This document shows, in pieces, positions 42,641 to 52,745 of a stretch of 64,000 nucleotides of DNA. This stretch comes from Blastococcus atacamensis (GTDB taxonomy: Bacteria > Actinomycetota > Actinomycetes > Mycobacteriales > Geodermatophilaceae). The notes below the pieces were generated by a model. That model searched no databases. It was not told where the DNA came from and saw only the letters and a program-made list of their open reading frames with translations. The position numbers were made by a program, and so were the translations under genes. The stretch lies in assembly GCF_002938425.1 (NCBI RefSeq), contig NZ_POQU01000001.1:1-64000 (forward strand), in the 5' to 3' direction. Every line of letters starts with the position of its first letter. Positions within the stretch are counted from its first letter, which is position 1.

Positions 42641-44431
42641 TCAGGACGCGTAGATCTTTTCCACCTCGGGAGCGAACTCCTTCATCACCACCGAGCGCTT
42701 GAGCTTCAGCGACGGCGTCAGCTGCCCGCCCTCCACCGTCCACTCGACCGGGAGGACCGCGAAGTTGCGGATCGACTCCGCCGTCGACACCGAGGCGTTC
42801 GCGGCGTCGACGGCGGCCTGCACCTCCGCCATGACCTCGGGGTCGTCCACCAGCTGGTGCATCGGGGTGTCGGCCGGACGCCCCTTGGCCTCCAGCCAGG
42901 CCGGCAGCGCCTCGGCGTCGAGGGTGATCAGGCAGCCGATGTAGGGGCGGTTGTCGCCCACGACGATGCACTGGCTGACCAGCGGGTGGGCGCGGATCTT
43001 GTCCTCGAGCACCGCGGGGGAGACGTTCTTCCCGCCGGAGGTCACCAGGATCTCCTTGATCCGGCCGGTGATCGTCACGTAGCCCTCGCTGTCGAGGACC
43101 CCGATGTCGCCCGTGGCGAACCAGCCGTCGCGCATGGTCTCGGCGGTCGCGGCCGGGTTGTTCCAGTAGCCCCGGAACACCTGCGGGCCGCGCACGAGGA
43201 TCTCGCCGGTGTCGTCGATGCGCACCGACGAGCCGGGGGCGGCCCGCCCGACGGTGCCGACCTTGAGCGCCTCCGGCCCGCTGACGGTGGCCGGGCCGGC
43301 GGTCTCGGTGAGGCCGTAGCCCTCCAGGATGGTGACGCCGATGCCGCGGAAGAAGTGGCCCAGCCGCTCGCCCAGCGGCGCGCCTCCGGAGAGCGCGTAC
43401 TCGACCTTGCCCCCCATGGCCGCGCGGAGCTTGCCGTAGACCAGGGCGTCGAACAGCTTGTGCTGGAGATTCAGCCCCATCCCGGCGCCGCCGGTGTCCT
43501 GCGCCTTGGACCACGCGACGGCGACCCGCTCGGCCCGGTCGAAGATGGCGCCCTTGCCGGCGGCGTGAGCCTTCTGCCGCGCCCCGTTGTAGACCTTCTC
43601 GAACACGCGGGGCACGGCCACGAGGAACGTCGGCTGGAAGGTGCCGAGGTCGGCCAGCAGCGAGGCGAGGTCGCCGGTGTGGCCCAGCCGCGCGCCGTTC
43701 TGGATGCAGCCGACCTCGATGATGCGGGCGAAGACGTGCGCCAGGGGGAGGAAGAGCAGCGAGCTCCCGCCCTCGGCGCTCATCGCGGGGATGACCGCCG
43801 GCGCGAGCTCGGCGACGTAGAGCAGGTTGCCGTGGGTGAGCTCGCAGCCCTTCGGGCGCCCGGTCGTCCCGGAGGTGTAGATGATCGTGGCCAGGCTCTC
43901 CGTGGAGAGGGTCGCCCGCCGCTCGTCGAGCACCGTGGCGGGGGCCTCGTCGGCGCGGGCGGCCAGGGTGTCGAGGTCGCCGGACTCGATCTGCCACACG
44001 TCGCGCAGGCCGGGCACGTCCGCGCGTACCGACTCGACGAGTGCCTCGTGCACGGGCGTCTCCACGACGACGGCGACGGCGCCGGAGTCCGACAGGATCC
44101 ACTGGGCCTGCTCGGCCGACGAGGTCTCGTAGATCGGCACACCCACGCCGCCCGCCGTCCAGACGGCGTAGTCGGCCAGCGTCCACTCGTAGCGTGTCCT
44201 GGACAGGATCCCGACCCGGTCGCCGGCCTGGACGCCGGCGGCGATCATGCCGCGCGCGAGCCGGGCCACCTGGTCGGCGAACTCACGGCTGGTCACCGGC
44301 ATCCACGTGCCCCCGGCGTTGCGGCTCAGCGCCACCCGGTTCGGGTGCGCGGCGGCGTTGCTGGTCACCGCGTCCGGTAGAGCGGCGGAGGGCGGGATCT
44401 CGAACGTTGCGGGGATGGAGTACTCCTGCAT
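42641..44431 (-). CDS. fadD: Long-chain acyl-CoA synthetase (AMP-forming)
   Basis: A 596-residue ANL-family ligase that activates fatty acids through acyl-AMP. The P-loop is TIIYTSGTTGRPKGCELTH, the A5 region GYGLTETAG, A7 FATGDIGVLDSEGYVTITGR and the hinge IKEILVTSGGKNVSP, with the catalytic Lys in the final TPSLKLKR. The whole is like mycobacterial FadD15-type synthetases and related bacterial long-chain enzymes. It stands divergent from an acyl-CoA dehydrogenase-thiolase-FadB operon and would supply its acyl-CoA. Two dyads lie in the shared promoter region. Confidence 0.95.
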   Translation of the reverse strand: MQEYSIPATFEIPPSAALPDAVTSNAAAHPNRVALSRNAGGTWMPVTSREFADQVARLARGMIAAGVQAGDRVGILSRTRYEWTLADYAVWTAGGVGVPIYETSSAEQAQWILSDSGAVAVVVETPVHEALVESVRADVPGLRDVWQIESGDLDTLAARADEAPATVLDERRATLSTESLATIIYTSGTTGRPKGCELTHGNLLYVAELAPAVIPAMSAEGGSSLLFLPLAHVFARIIEVGCIQNGARLGHTGDLASLLADLGTFQPTFLVAVPRVFEKVYNGARQKAHAAGKGAIFDRAERVAVAWSKAQDTGGAGMGLNLQHKLFDALVYGKLRAAMGGKVEYALSGGAPLGERLGHFFRGIGVTILEGYGLTETAGPATVSGPEALKVGTVGRAAPGSSVRIDDTGEILVRGPQVFRGYWNNPAATAETMRDGWFATGDIGVLDSEGYVTITGRIKEILVTSGGKNVSPAVLEDKIRAHPLVSQCIVVGDNRPYIGCLITLDAEALPAWLEAKGRPADTPMHQLVDDPEVMAEVQAAVDAANASVSTAESIRNFAVLPVEWTVEGGQLTPSLKLKRSVVMKEFAPEVEKIYAS

Positions 44432-44456
44432 CGGGTGCGCTCCTCGGGCTCGAGCC

Positions 44457-44476
44457 GCGTCACGCCGGTGTGACGC
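44457..44476. promoter_or_regulatory. Dyad GCGTCAC-N6-GTGACGC in the fadD/fadE promoter
   Basis: Perfect 7-bp arms with a 6-bp spacer, 26 bp upstream of fadD. It may be an operator for one of the TetR proteins; no -10/-35 can be fixed with confidence. Confidence 0.5.
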
Positions 44477-44492
44477 AGATCGCGAAGATACA

Positions 44493-44513
44493 GAACATGT
44501 GGTCTGTATGTTC
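44493..44513. promoter_or_regulatory. Dyad GAACAT-N9-ATGTTC in the fadD/fadE promoter
   Basis: Perfect 6-bp arms, with the wider ACAGAACAT/TCTGTATGTTC echo around them, in an AT-richer stretch about 50 bp before the acyl-CoA dehydrogenase start. Consistent with a regulator site controlling the divergent genes. Confidence 0.5.
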
Positions 44514-44564
44514 GGGATTCCGGCGCGGTGGTCGCCGGGGCTCGTCGATCTCCTGGGGGTAGCT

Positions 44565-45707
<1,143 letters not shown>

Positions 45708-45740
45708 GCACCTCCCCGAAGCGATCCTGAGAGGACCCGT

Positions 45741-46955
45741 ATGACCGCCGAGGCGTTCCTCTACGACGCCGTGCGCACGCCGCGCGGCAAGGGCAAGAAG
45801 ACCGGTGCCCTGCACTCGGTCAAGCCGATCAGCCTGACCACCGGCCTCATCGACGCCGTCCGCGACCGCAACCCCGGTCTGGATCCCGACTCCGTCGACG
45901 ACATCGTCCTCGGCGTCGTCTCGCCGGTCGGTGAGCAGGGCGCCGTGATCGCCCGGACCGCGGCGCTGGCCGCCGGCCTTCCCGACACGGTCGCCGGCGT
46001 GCAGATCAACCGGTTCTGCGCCTCCGGGCTGGAGGCGGTGAACCTGGCCGCGCAGAAGGTGCGCTCCGGCTTCGAGGACCTCGTGCTCGCCGGCGGCGTC
46101 GAGTCGATGTCGCGCGTGCCGATGGGTTCCGACGGCGGCGCCTGGCCGATGGACCCGGAGACCGCCGCGCGCACCGGCTTCGTGCCCCAGGGCATCGGCG
46201 CCGACCTGATCGCGACGCTGGCCGGGTGGAGCCGTGAGGACGTCGACGCCTACGCCGCCGAGTCCCACGCCCGCGCCGCCAAGGCGTGGTCCAACGGGTA
46301 CTTCGACCGCTCGGTGGTCCCGGTGACCGACCGCAACGGCACCGTCGTCCTCGACACCGACGAGCTGGTCCGCCCCGGCACCACCGTGGAGTCCCTCGCC
46401 GGGCTGCCCTCGGCCTTCGCCGGCATCGGCGACATGGGCGGCTTCGACGCCGTCGCGCTGAACGAGTACCACTGGGTCGAACGGATCGACCACGTGCACA
46501 CCGCCGGCAACTCCAGCGGCATCGTCGACGGCGCCGCGCTGACGGTGATCGGCACCGAGGAGGCCGGCAACCGCAACGGGCTGACCCCGCGCGCCCGCAT
46601 CTTGAGCACCGCGGTCTCCGGCGCCGACCCGGTGATCATGCTGACCGGCCCCGCGCCGGCCACGTTCAAGGCGCTGGCCAAGGCCGGGCTCACCGTCGAC
46701 GACATCGACCTGGTCGAGATGAACGAGGCGTTCGCCGCTGTCGTCCTGCGCTTCATGGCCGACACCGGGTTCGCCTCCGAGCAGGTCAACGTCAACGGCG
46801 GCGCCATCTCGATGGGGCATCCGCTGGGCGCCACCGGCGCGATGATCCTGGGCTCGCTCGTCGACGAACTCGAGCGGCGCGACCTGCGCTACGGCCTGGC
46901 CACCCTGTGCGTCGGCGGCGGCATGGGCATCGCCACCGTGATCGAACGCGTCTGA
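45741..46955 (+). CDS. fadA: Acetyl-CoA C-acyltransferase (thiolase)
   Basis: A 404-residue thiolase performing the last, thiolytic step of beta-oxidation. The nucleophile Cys93 is in [15 protein letters not shown]; the later active-site motifs are GEGHP-like [16 protein letters not shown] and [14 protein letters not shown] with the second Cys. [13 protein letters not shown] is the usual internal signature. An AGAGGA site precedes the ATG. It sits between acyl-CoA dehydrogenase and FadB with short gaps, as in trifunctional beta-oxidation operons where FadA and FadB form a complex. Confidence 0.95.
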   Translation: MTAEAFLYDAVRTPRGKGKKTGALHSVKPISLTTGLIDAVRDRNPGLDPDSVDDIVLGVVSPVGEQGAVIARTAALAAGLPDTVAGVQINRFCASGLEAVNLAAQKVRSGFEDLVLAGGVESMSRVPMGSDGGAWPMDPETAARTGFVPQGIGADLIATLAGWSREDVDAYAAESHARAAKAWSNGYFDRSVVPVTDRNGTVVLDTDELVRPGTTVESLAGLPSAFAGIGDMGGFDAVALNEYHWVERIDHVHTAGNSSGIVDGAALTVIGTEEAGNRNGLTPRARILSTAVSGADPVIMLTGPAPATFKALAKAGLTVDDIDLVEMNEAFAAVVLRFMADTGFASEQVNVNGGAISMGHPLGATGAMILGSLVDELERRDLRYGLATLCVGGGMGIATVIERV

Positions 46956-46978
46956 GCGCGAGTCTGAGGAGCACCCCG

Positions 46979-49144
46979 ATGAGCGACAGCACCATCCGCT
47001 GGGAGTCCGACGCCGACGGCGTCGTCACGCTCACCCTCGACGACCCCTCGTCGTCGGCGAACACCATGAACGACGCGTACGTGCGCTCGATGGCCGAGAC
47101 CATCGACCGGCTGGAGCGCGAGAGGGAGACCATCCGCGGCGTGGTCGTCACCAGCGCGAAGAAAACCTTCTTCGCCGGCGGCAACCTCGGCAGCCTGGTC
47201 CAGGCCACGCCCGACACCAAGGACGCCGTCCTCGCCCAGGTCACCCTGGTGAAGGGCCAGCTCCGCCGGCTGGAGACTCTCGGCGTCCCGGTGGCGGCGG
47301 CGATCAACGGCGCCGCGCTGGGCGGTGGCCTGGAGATCGCGCTGGCCTGCCACCACCGTGTCGTCCTCGACGACACGAGGATCAGGCTCGGCCTCCCCGA
47401 GGTCACCCTCGGCCTGCTGCCCGGTGGCGGCGGGGTCGTCCGCACCGTCCGGCTGCTCGGCCTGACGACGGCGCTGCTCGAGCTGCTCCTGCAGGGCCAG
47501 CAGCTGCGCCCCTCGAAAGCGATGGAGCTGGGCCTGGTCCACGAGCTCGCCGCCGACCGCGACGAGCTGGTGGCCAAGGCGCGCGCCTGGGTGCTCGCCC
47601 ACCCCGACGCCGCCCAGCCGTGGGACACCTCGGGCTACAAGGTGCCCGGCGGCACCCCGTCGAGCCCCTCCCTGGCCAGCACGCTGCCGGCGTTCCCGGC
47701 GAACCTGACCAAGCAGCTCAAGGGCGCGCCCTACCCGGCGCCCTACGCGATCCTCTCGGCCGCGGTGGAGAGCCTGCAGGTCGACGTGGACACCGCGTTC
47801 ACCGTCGAGGGGCGCTACTTCGTCGACCTGGTCGCCGGCCAGATCTCGACCAACATGATCCAGGCGCTGTGGTTCGACCTGAACGCCGTCAACGGCGGTG
47901 CCTCCCGTCCGACCGGGCCGGAGAAGTACGCGGCGAGCAAGGTCGGCGTGCTGGGCGCCGGGATGATGGGCGCCGGCATCGCGCACGCCTTCGCCAAGGT
48001 CGGGGTCGAGGTCGTGCTCAAGGACGTCAGCACCGAGGCCGCGCGGAAGGGCAAGGCGCACGTCGAGGGTCTCGTCGGCAAGCAGGTCTCCCGCGGGCGC
48101 ATGAGCCAGGAGACGGCCGACGCGTTCCTCGCGCGGATCACCCCGACCGGCGACGCCGCCGACCTGGCCGGCTGCGACGTGGTCGTCGAGGCCGTCTTCG
48201 AGGACCAGGCGCTCAAGCACCGCGTCCTGAGCGAGGCGGAGGCCAACGCCGCGCCGGACGCGCTGCTGGCGTCCAACACCTCGACGCTGCCCATCACCGG
48301 GCTCGCCGAGGGCGTGCAGCGGCCGGACGACGTCGTCGGCATGCACTTCTTCTCGCCGGTGGACAAGATGCCGCTGGTCGAGCTGATCGTGGGGGAGCGG
48401 AGCTCCGACGAGGCACTGGCGCGCGCCTACGACGTCGTCCGGCAGATCGGCAAGACGCCGATCGTCGTCTCCGACAGCCGGGGTTTCTTCACCAGCCGGG
48501 TGTTCGGCACGTTCGTCCTGGAGGGCGCCGCGCTCCTGGCCGAGGGCCTGGCGCCGATGAGCATCGAGCGCGCGGCACTGCAGGCCGGCTTCCCGGCCGG
48601 CCCGCTCACCCTGCTCGACGAGGTGACCCTGACCCTGCCGCTGACGATCAACGAGGAGGCGGCCAAGGCCGGCGCCACCCAGGAGCACCCGGGCATCGCC
48701 GTCCTGCGCGCGCTGGTCGATCAGGGCCGCACCGGCAAGTCCGCCGGGCAGGGTTTCTTCGACTGGCAGCCGGAGAAGCGCGTGTGGAGCGGGCTTCCCG
48801 AGGTCTTCCCGACCCGGAACCCCGACGACGGCGCCGCCGTGCCCTTCGCCGACGCGCAGGAGCGGCTGCTGTTCGTCATGGCGGTGGAGACGGCGCGGTC
48901 CGTGGAGGAGCAGGTGCTCCGCAGCGTCGAGGACGCCAACATCGGCTCGATCATGGGCATCGGCTTCCCGCCCCTGTACGGCGGCGTGCTGCAGTACGTC
49001 GACCAGTACGAGGGCGGGGTCGCCGGGTTCGTGGCGCGGGCCGACGAGCTGGCCGACCGCTACGGCGAGCGCTTCCGGCCGCCGGCGATCCTGCTCGAGC
49101 GCGCCGTCCCCGCGGGCAGCCTCCGCGCAGCGGTGTCGGGCTGA
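46979..49144 (+). CDS. fadB: Fatty acid oxidation multifunctional protein (enoyl-CoA hydratase/3-hydroxyacyl-CoA dehydrogenase)
   Basis: A 721-residue two-enzyme protein. The N-terminal crotonase domain (about 1-200) has KTFFAGGNLGSL and INGAALGGGLEIALA (oxyanion hole) plus LPEVTLGLLPGGGG with the hydratase Glu. From about residue 320 the dehydrogenase has the NAD motif VGVLGAGMMGAGIAHAFA, the SNTSTLPIT and GMHFFSPVDKMPLVE motifs with the catalytic His, and C-terminal HAD domains through GIGFPPLYGGVLQY. Together they hydrate enoyl-CoA and oxidise the product. It ends the operon whose other subunit is the thiolase. Confidence 0.95.
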   Translation: MSDSTIRWESDADGVVTLTLDDPSSSANTMNDAYVRSMAETIDRLERERETIRGVVVTSAKKTFFAGGNLGSLVQATPDTKDAVLAQVTLVKGQLRRLETLGVPVAAAINGAALGGGLEIALACHHRVVLDDTRIRLGLPEVTLGLLPGGGGVVRTVRLLGLTTALLELLLQGQQLRPSKAMELGLVHELAADRDELVAKARAWVLAHPDAAQPWDTSGYKVPGGTPSSPSLASTLPAFPANLTKQLKGAPYPAPYAILSAAVESLQVDVDTAFTVEGRYFVDLVAGQISTNMIQALWFDLNAVNGGASRPTGPEKYAASKVGVLGAGMMGAGIAHAFAKVGVEVVLKDVSTEAARKGKAHVEGLVGKQVSRGRMSQETADAFLARITPTGDAADLAGCDVVVEAVFEDQALKHRVLSEAEANAAPDALLASNTSTLPITGLAEGVQRPDDVVGMHFFSPVDKMPLVELIVGERSSDEALARAYDVVRQIGKTPIVVSDSRGFFTSRVFGTFVLEGAALLAEGLAPMSIERAALQAGFPAGPLTLLDEVTLTLPLTINEEAAKAGATQEHPGIAVLRALVDQGRTGKSAGQGFFDWQPEKRVWSGLPEVFPTRNPDDGAAVPFADAQERLLFVMAVETARSVEEQVLRSVEDANIGSIMGIGFPPLYGGVLQYVDQYEGGVAGFVARADELADRYGERFRPPAILLERAVPAGSLRAAVSG

Positions 49145-49155
49145 GTGACATCGCC

Positions 49156-49800
49156 GTGACCACCCGTCCGCCGCTCCGCCGGACCCAGGCGGAGCGGCGG
49201 GCGGTCACCCGGGACGCGCTGGTGCGGGCGACCGTCGACGCGCTGGTCGAGCTGGGGTACGCCCGCACCACCACCCAGGAGGTACAGCGCCGGGCCGGGG
49301 TGTCCCGCGGGGCGCTCACCCACCAGTTCACGTCGAAGGCCGAGCTGGTGCTGGCCGCCGTCGACCACCTCTACGAGGAGTTCAGCGCCAGCGTCCGGGC
49401 GGCCGCTGCCGCGCTCCCGGCGGAGTCGGCGGCCCGCGTGCGGCTCGGCGTCGAACTGATCTGGCAGCGGTTCCACGGGCCGCTGTTCGTGGCCGCGATG
49501 GAGCTGTGGACGGCGGCCCGGACCGATCCGGAGCTGCGCGCGGCGCTGTTGCCGCACGAGCGGCGGCTCGGCGCGCAGCTGCGGGCGCTGGCGTTCGAGG
49601 TGTTCGGCGAGGAGGTCGCCCGACACCCGGCCGCCGAGTCGATGTACCAGGTGCTGCTCACCTCGATGCGCGGGCAGGCGCTGACCTACGCGCTGCAGCC
49701 CGACGCCCCCCGGGGCCAGTTCCTCCAGCACTGGCTGGCCATCATCGAGGCGCTCACCCCGCCCTCGGAGCAGCGCTCCACGGAAGGCGGGGGTGCATGA
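49156..49800 (+). CDS. TetR family transcriptional regulator
   Basis: A 214-residue regulator. The helix-turn-helix is at about residues 14-60: RDALVRATVDALVELGYARTTTQEVQRRAGVSRGALTHQFTSKAELV, with recognition helix SRGALTHQF. The C-terminal domain (WQRFHGPLFVAAMELWTAARTDPELRAAL) is the ligand-binding dimer part. GTG at 49156 begins 11 bp after fadB, so it belongs to the same transcript or the next gene pair. It is the local candidate to bind the dyads near fadD and could sense acyl-CoA. Its stop overlaps the monooxygenase ATG (ATGA). Confidence 0.9.
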   Translation: MTTRPPLRRTQAERRAVTRDALVRATVDALVELGYARTTTQEVQRRAGVSRGALTHQFTSKAELVLAAVDHLYEEFSASVRAAAAALPAESAARVRLGVELIWQRFHGPLFVAAMELWTAARTDPELRAALLPHERRLGAQLRALAFEVFGEEVARHPAAESMYQVLLTSMRGQALTYALQPDAPRGQFLQHWLAIIEALTPPSEQRSTEGGGA

Positions 49801-51284
49801 CGAGCGTGGCGATCATCGGGACCGGGTTCGGCGGCATCGCGGCGGCGGTGCGCCTCATGGAGGCCGGCGTCACCGACCTCGTGCTGTTCGAGAAGAGCCT
49901 GGACGTCGGCGGGGTGTGGCGGGAGAACACTTATCCCGGAGCGGCGTGCGACGTCCCCTCGCACCTCTACTCGCTGTCCTTCGCTCCCAAGCCCGATTGG
50001 TCGCGCCGCTTCGCCCCGCAGGCGGAGATCCACGCCTACCTGCGCGAGGTCGCCCGGGACTTCGGCGTGCTCCCGCACATCAGGTTCGGCACCGAGGTCC
50101 TCTCGGCCGCCTTCGAGGAGGAAGCCGCACGGTGGCGGCTCACCCTCCCCGGCGGTGAGGAGCACGAGGCCGACGTGCTGATCACCGCGACCGGACAGCT
50201 CAGCCGGCCGAGCCGGCCCGACATCGCGGGGCTGGACCGGTTCGAGGGCACGATGTTCCACTCGGCGCAGTGGGACCACGACCACGACCTCACCGGCGAG
50301 CGGGTCGCCGTGCTCGGCACCGGCGCCAGCGCCATCCAGTTCGTGCCGGCGGTCGCCCCGCGCACCGCGCGGCTCGCGGTCTTCCAGCGGTCGGCGCCCT
50401 ACGTGCTGCCCAAGCCCGACCGCGCCTACCAGGACCGCGCCAAGCGCGCGTTCGCGCGGGTGCCCGGGCTGCTGCGGCTCAGCCGCGGGGTCAACTACGG
50501 CGCCAACGAGCTGCGGTCACTGGGCTTCAACACCGAGCCGCGGCTGCTCTTCGCCCACCGGGCGCGCTTCCGGAAGTACCTGGAGGCCGCGGTGCCCGAC
50601 CCGGGGCTGCGGACGAAGGTCACGCCCACCGACCCCATGGGCTGCAAGCGGATCCTCCTGTCCAACGACTGGTACCGCGCGCTCCAGCTGCCGCACGTCG
50701 AGGTGGTCACCGAGGCGATCAGCGAGATCCGGCCGCACTCGATCGTCACCGCCGACGGCACCGAGCGCGAGGTCGACACGATCGTGCTGGGCACGGGGTT
50801 CGCCGCCACGGAGTTCCTCGCGCCGATCCGGATCACCGGCCGAGGCGGGCGCGACCTGCACGAGCAGTGGGCCGACGGCGCCAGCGCCTATCTGGGCACC
50901 GTCGTCCCCGGCTTCCCGAACCTCTTCGTGCTGTACGGACCGAACACCAACCTCGGCCACAACTCGATCATCTTCATGCTCGAGGCGCAGGTGCGGTGGG
51001 TCGTCCAGGCGGTGCGCCACCTCCAGCAGGGCCGCGTGCGGTGGCTCGACGTGCGGCGCGACGTCGCGGAGGCCTTCGACTCCTGGGTGCAGCGCCGGCT
51101 GCGCGGCACGGTGTTCGCCGGCGGGTGCCGCAGCTGGTACCTGACCGAGAGCGGCCGGAACACCCAGAACTGGCCGGCGTCCACGATCGCCTTCCGGCGC
51201 CGGTTGCACCGGCTGCGCCCGGAGGACTTCGCGCCGGCCCCGGCCGCCGTCCCGGTGGGAGGTGACCGTGCCGAGCCCGGTTGA
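49797..51284 (+). CDS. Flavin-containing monooxygenase (Baeyer-Villiger/AlmA-like)
   Basis: A 495-residue FAD/NADPH monooxygenase. FAD motif VAIIGTGFGGIAAAVRL, then GGVWRENTYPGAACDVPSHLYSLSF, a segment shared by Baeyer-Villiger monooxygenases and AlmA-type alkane monooxygenases, then the second Rossmann motif VAVLGTGASAIQFVPAV. The fingerprint region reads FEGTMFHSAQWDH, close to the FxGxxxHxxxW of these enzymes. It may add oxygen to ketones or hydroxylate long alkanes; the neighbouring fatty-acid genes suit a hydrocarbon route. It is coupled to the TetR gene. Confidence 0.9.
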   Translation: MTSVAIIGTGFGGIAAAVRLMEAGVTDLVLFEKSLDVGGVWRENTYPGAACDVPSHLYSLSFAPKPDWSRRFAPQAEIHAYLREVARDFGVLPHIRFGTEVLSAAFEEEAARWRLTLPGGEEHEADVLITATGQLSRPSRPDIAGLDRFEGTMFHSAQWDHDHDLTGERVAVLGTGASAIQFVPAVAPRTARLAVFQRSAPYVLPKPDRAYQDRAKRAFARVPGLLRLSRGVNYGANELRSLGFNTEPRLLFAHRARFRKYLEAAVPDPGLRTKVTPTDPMGCKRILLSNDWYRALQLPHVEVVTEAISEIRPHSIVTADGTEREVDTIVLGTGFAATEFLAPIRITGRGGRDLHEQWADGASAYLGTVVPGFPNLFVLYGPNTNLGHNSIIFMLEAQVRWVVQAVRHLQQGRVRWLDVRRDVAEAFDSWVQRRLRGTVFAGGCRSWYLTESGRNTQNWPASTIAFRRRLHRLRPEDFAPAPAAVPVGGDRAEPG

Positions 51285-51363
51285 GCACGTCGTCGTCGTC
51301 GGGAGCGGCTTCGGCGGCAGCACCGCGCGCGCCCCGAGGAGCGGCGAGACGCGATCGGCCTGA
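51268..51363 (+). pseudogene. Stub of a GMC/cholesterol-oxidase-like FAD oxidoreductase
   Basis: GTG 51268 begins [20 protein letters not shown], the usual N-terminus of a GMC-type FAD oxidoreductase ([10 protein letters not shown]), but only 31 codons are present before TGA at 51361-51363, and the sequence after GSTA shows no family match. The rest of the gene has been deleted. It overlaps the end of the monooxygenase gene by 17 bp, as an intact downstream neighbour would. Confidence 0.65.
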
Positions 51364-51407
51364 ATGGTTGTGCTCAATACATCGTCGGCGTTGCCGATAG
51401 AGCTGCC

Positions 51408-52727
51408 ATGGCCGACGTGATCCCCGGTGTTCCGCAGCGGCGCGGTTCCTGGACGAGCATCCCCCGCGGTGCGCGCCTGGACGAGTCCGGTTTCCGCCGC
51501 CGGCATCGGATCATCTGCGCGGTGCTGGCGCTCCATCCGCCCGTGCTGGTGGGGATCGCCCTGGCCCGGGACGTGGCGGGGTGGGCCCTCTGGGGCCAGC
51601 TCGCGGCGTTGGTCGCGCTGCTGGGAGCGGCCCTGGTCCTGCGCGGCATGCTCGCGCGGGCCGGTGCGGCCAGCCTCGGGCTGATGTTCGGCGCCGACCT
51701 CCTCGTGCATGTCGGCGGCGGCCTCACCGACCTGCACATCTGGTTCTACGCCCTGCTGGTCCTGGTGGCGCTCTACCAGCTCTGGACGCCGTTCCTGCTG
51801 GCCGTCGTCTTCGTCGCCGTCCACCACGTCCTGACCAGCCTGATCGCTCCCGAGGCGGTGTACTCGACCCAGCAGGCGCAGGAGAACCCGATCCTCTTCG
51901 CCCTGCTGCACGCGGTCTTCCTGCTGGCCGAGGCGTTCTTCCTGGCCTACTCGTGGAAGTTCACCGAGGAGGCGGACCACGGCCGTCGCGCGGAGGGGCT
52001 GCGGGCCGAGCAGCAGGCCAGGGCCCAGGCGCAGGCCCAGGCCGAGCTCGCTGCCGAGCGGGCCCGGACCGCCGAGGAGGCCGCCTGCAGGCTGGCCGAC
52101 CAGGAGAAGCGGGCCGCCTCCCTCGAGGAGCGACTCGCCGGCCTGGTCGAGGCTGGCCGACGGCTGGACGACAACGTGGGCACGGCGACCGATGTCATGA
52201 CCGGACTGCGGGCCGCCATCTCCGAGATCGCGGCGGCCGCGAGCTCCGCGACGACGACGGCGAACCAGGCCAGCCAGGGGTCGCGCGAGAGCGCCGAGAC
52301 GATCGAGCGGCTGGCGGCCACCATGGTCGAGATCGACCAGATCGCCGGGAGCATCTCCTCGATCGCCGACCAGACCAATTTGCTGGCCCTCAACGCGACG
52401 ATCGAGTCCGCGCGCGCCGGTGAGGCGGGCAAGGGTTTCGCCGTCGTCGCAGGGGAGGTGAAGGACCTCGCCTCGGAGACGGCCAGGGCGACCGAGCGGA
52501 TCCGGGGTGTCGTGGTGACCGTGCGCGGCGACGTCGAGGCCGCCGGTGTCGCGCTGGCCAACGTCCAGGAGGTCATCCAGGGCGTGGTCGAGGCGCAGAC
52601 CACCATCGCCGCCGCCGTCGAGGAGCAGAGCGCGTCGACGGCGCAGGCCCAGGACGCCATCGTCGGCGCGTCCCGCGAGGCCTCCCGCGTGGCCGAGGAC
52701 CTGCGGAGCATCGTCGACGGCATGTGA
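51408..52727 (+). CDS. Methyl-accepting chemotaxis-type signalling protein
   Basis: A 439-residue protein with five or six N-terminal membrane helices (about residues 35-190, beginning [19 protein letters not shown]), without a large extracellular sensor loop. A helical linker of Arg/Glu/Ala repeats follows, then the cytoplasmic signalling domain with the tip [38 protein letters not shown]. No canonical C-terminal pentapeptide for CheR is present. Histidines in LLVHVGGG and HHVLTSL may bind a ligand or metal. No che or flagellar gene is nearby, so it may signal to something other than flagella or to genes elsewhere. Confidence 0.9.
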   Translation: MADVIPGVPQRRGSWTSIPRGARLDESGFRRRHRIICAVLALHPPVLVGIALARDVAGWALWGQLAALVALLGAALVLRGMLARAGAASLGLMFGADLLVHVGGGLTDLHIWFYALLVLVALYQLWTPFLLAVVFVAVHHVLTSLIAPEAVYSTQQAQENPILFALLHAVFLLAEAFFLAYSWKFTEEADHGRRAEGLRAEQQARAQAQAQAELAAERARTAEEAACRLADQEKRAASLEERLAGLVEAGRRLDDNVGTATDVMTGLRAAISEIAAAASSATTTANQASQGSRESAETIERLAATMVEIDQIAGSISSIADQTNLLALNATIESARAGEAGKGFAVVAGEVKDLASETARATERIRGVVVTVRGDVEAAGVALANVQEVIQGVVEAQTTIAAAVEEQSASTAQAQDAIVGASREASRVAEDLRSIVDGM

Positions 52728-52745
52728 GCCGCCCTCGTCGCGTGC

